DNA of 64,000 bases, taken from NCBI GenBank assembly GCA_965218865.1, contig CBDCME010000073.1, forward strand, positions 372,001-436,000, written 5' to 3'. The translations under genes were made by a program, and so were the position numbers. This document shows positions 62,766 to 64,000 of the stretch, piece by piece. This stretch comes from CBDCME01 sp965218865. Its GTDB lineage: Bacteria > Pseudomonadota > Alphaproteobacteria > JAAXGF01. The notes beneath the pieces are model-generated. The model was not told the DNA's origin. It was given only the letters and a program-made list of their open reading frames with translations, and did no database searches. Each line of letters begins with the position of its first letter. The first letter of the stretch is position 1.

Positions 62766-64000
62766 ATGACCTCTTCGGCGGGCCCACCGAAAGCCACCGA
62801 CAACCTGCGCGAATACACGGTTAGTGAAGTCTCCCAAGCCGTGAAGCGGTCGGTGGAGGACTCCTTTGGACGGGTCCGAGTGCGCGGCGAGGTGTCCAAT
62901 TTCCGCTGCCCACGCTCAGGTCACCTCTACTTCGATCTGAAGGACGAGAACGCGGTCCTATCATCGGTTTGTTGGCGTGGCGTCGCGACCAAGCTGCGCC
63001 CGCTGCCGGAGGACGGCTTGGAGGTCGTGTGCACCGGCAAGCTGACAACCTTTCCGGGCCAGTCCCGTTACCAGATCGTGGTCGAGAAATTGGAACCGGC
63101 GGGCAAGGGGGCGCTTCTGGCGCTGTTGGAGGAGCGCAAAAAAAAGTTGGCTGCCGAGGGCCTGTTCGACCAGAACCGGAAGCAACCGATCCCTTTTCTT
63201 CCGGATACGATCGGCGTCGTGACCTCGACCACGGGCGCGGTCATCAGCGACATTCTGCATCGCCTCGCGGATCGTTTTCCCCGCCGGCTCTTGATCTGGC
63301 CGGTTCGGGTGCAGGGTGAGCAGGCCGCGGCCGAGATCGTCGACGCGATCGAGGGATTCAACGGATTGGCCCGGGAATCTTCCGTGCCCCGCCCGGATGT
63401 CCTGATCGTCGCCCGCGGCGGCGGTAGCCTGGAGGACCTCTGGGCTTTCAACGAAGAGCCGGTGGTGCGCGCCGCCGCGGCCTCGCGGATCCCGCTGATC
63501 TCCGCCATCGGCCACGAAACCGACACCACCTTGATCGACTTTGCCGCCGATCGGCGGGCCCCAACTCCGAGCGCGGCGGCGGAAATGGCCGTGCCGGTTC
63601 GGTCCGACCTCCTGGTTCGGGTCAACGGCCAGGGACAGAGGCTTTTCGCCGCCGCGTCCCGGTATCTCGAGCTTCACCGCAAGGAGTTGCGCCACCTCGC
63701 GCGGGGCTTGCGCCAGGCCGAGGGCCGCGCCGAGGTCGCCCTGCAACGGCTCGACCTCGTCGCCGAGAGATTACGGCCAGCGCTCACGGTGGGGATCGAA
63801 CGCCGGCGTGTGCGCCTAGCCCAGGTCGGCGCCAGACTGCCCCGGCCAAACGAAAACATCGCCGAGGCCCGGACCCGCCTGACGCGCGCCACCGAAGCTC
63901 TCCAATTTTCCTTGAGAGCGCTGCTCGGGAAGGCCGAGGCGCGCCTGGAAACCCAGGCCCGGTTGCTCGAGAGCTGCGGCTACCAGCAGGTCCTGCAACG
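62766..64000 (+). CDS. xseA: Exodeoxyribonuclease VII large subunit (partial, runs off window)
   Basis: The OB-fold start (REYTVSEVSQAVKRSVED, FGRVRVRGEVSNFR, GHLYFDLKD) and the catalytic domain (TIGVVTSTTGAVISDILHRL, PDVLIVARGGGSLEDLWAFNEEPVVRA, ISAIGHETDTTLIDFAADRRAPTPSAAAE) are those of XseA, which with XseB degrades single-stranded DNA to oligonucleotides. ATG 62766 is the first in-frame start. A strong GGAGG instead serves an ATG at 62749 that encodes only MTPAPT and whose TGA overlaps the xseA ATG, so translation may be coupled. 411 codons are seen; the C-terminus lies outside. Confidence 0.95.
   Translation, partial: MTSSAGPPKATDNLREYTVSEVSQAVKRSVEDSFGRVRVRGEVSNFRCPRSGHLYFDLKDENAVLSSVCWRGVATKLRPLPEDGLEVVCTGKLTTFPGQSRYQIVVEKLEPAGKGALLALLEERKKKLAAEGLFDQNRKQPIPFLPDTIGVVTSTTGAVISDILHRLADRFPRRLLIWPVRVQGEQAAAEIVDAIEGFNGLARESSVPRPDVLIVARGGGSLEDLWAFNEEPVVRAAAASRIPLISAIGHETDTTLIDFAADRRAPTPSAAAEMAVPVRSDLLVRVNGQGQRLFAAASRYLELHRKELRHLARGLRQAEGRAEVALQRLDLVAERLRPALTVGIERRRVRLAQVGARLPRPNENIAEARTRLTRATEALQFSLRALLGKAEARLETQARLLESCGYQQVLQ

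Overview
The window is GC-rich, with long antisense shadow ORFs typical of high-GC genomes. Gene content and order (short bifunctional putA, a leucine/methylcrotonyl-CoA operon, HPt and MBL proteins, GTA/TipJ-like tail genes, purD divergent from xseA) suggest an alphaproteobacterium, possibly a Rhodospirillales-like lineage. This is inference; no rRNA or core phylogenetic marker is present.

Layout. (1) 1-13.35 kb is mainly core: an edge fragment of a GYF_2 protein, putA, two insertion sequences (IS1595 and IS256), an MBL hydrolase, an HPt phosphotransfer protein, and a leucine-catabolism operon on the minus strand (methylcrotonyl-CoA carboxylase beta, methylglutaconyl-CoA hydratase, carboxylase alpha, HMG-CoA lyase) ending at a tRNA-Thr(UGU). 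(2) 13.4-61.4 kb is accessory and decayed. It holds PEP-CTERM genes (one with a sigma-54 promoter and three upstream operator-like repeats), a secreted trypsin-like protease beside a GspC-like protein, a TPR-CHAT gene remnant, reverse-transcriptase remnants, an RTX/cadherin protein, two pieces of phage replication module, a phage tail block, a truncated integrase, a cobalamin-type radical SAM gene, a lipid A acyltransferase and many cut genes. (3) 61.4-64 kb is core again: purD and, divergently, xseA, which runs off the edge.

Mobile DNA dominates: five IS256-family copies, three IS630 copies (one truncated), two IS5-family copies, one IS4-family copy, an IS110 scrap and three IS1595-family elements. 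Two of the IS1595 elements (42697-45632 and 51373-54036) are unusual: each has perfect terminal inverted repeats, an 8-bp target duplication and passenger genes. The first splits an MBL-fold gene that is restored exactly if the element is removed. The second sits inside an IS5 transposase gene. Both carry, just upstream of a passenger ORF, a roughly 110-nt element with the same outer helix and terminal-loop hairpin. The helix between them has an entirely different sequence but still pairs (covariation). This is the best candidate for something undescribed in the window.

Caveats on integrity. Several genes, including the normally essential purD and the operonic mccB, are broken by one missing base in a homopolymer, which points to homopolymer under-calling as much as to real mutation. 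None of the five IS256 copies has a target duplication. Their flanks are unrelated truncated genes and their internal variants are shuffled, so the order across these copies reflects IS-IS recombination or assembly joins.
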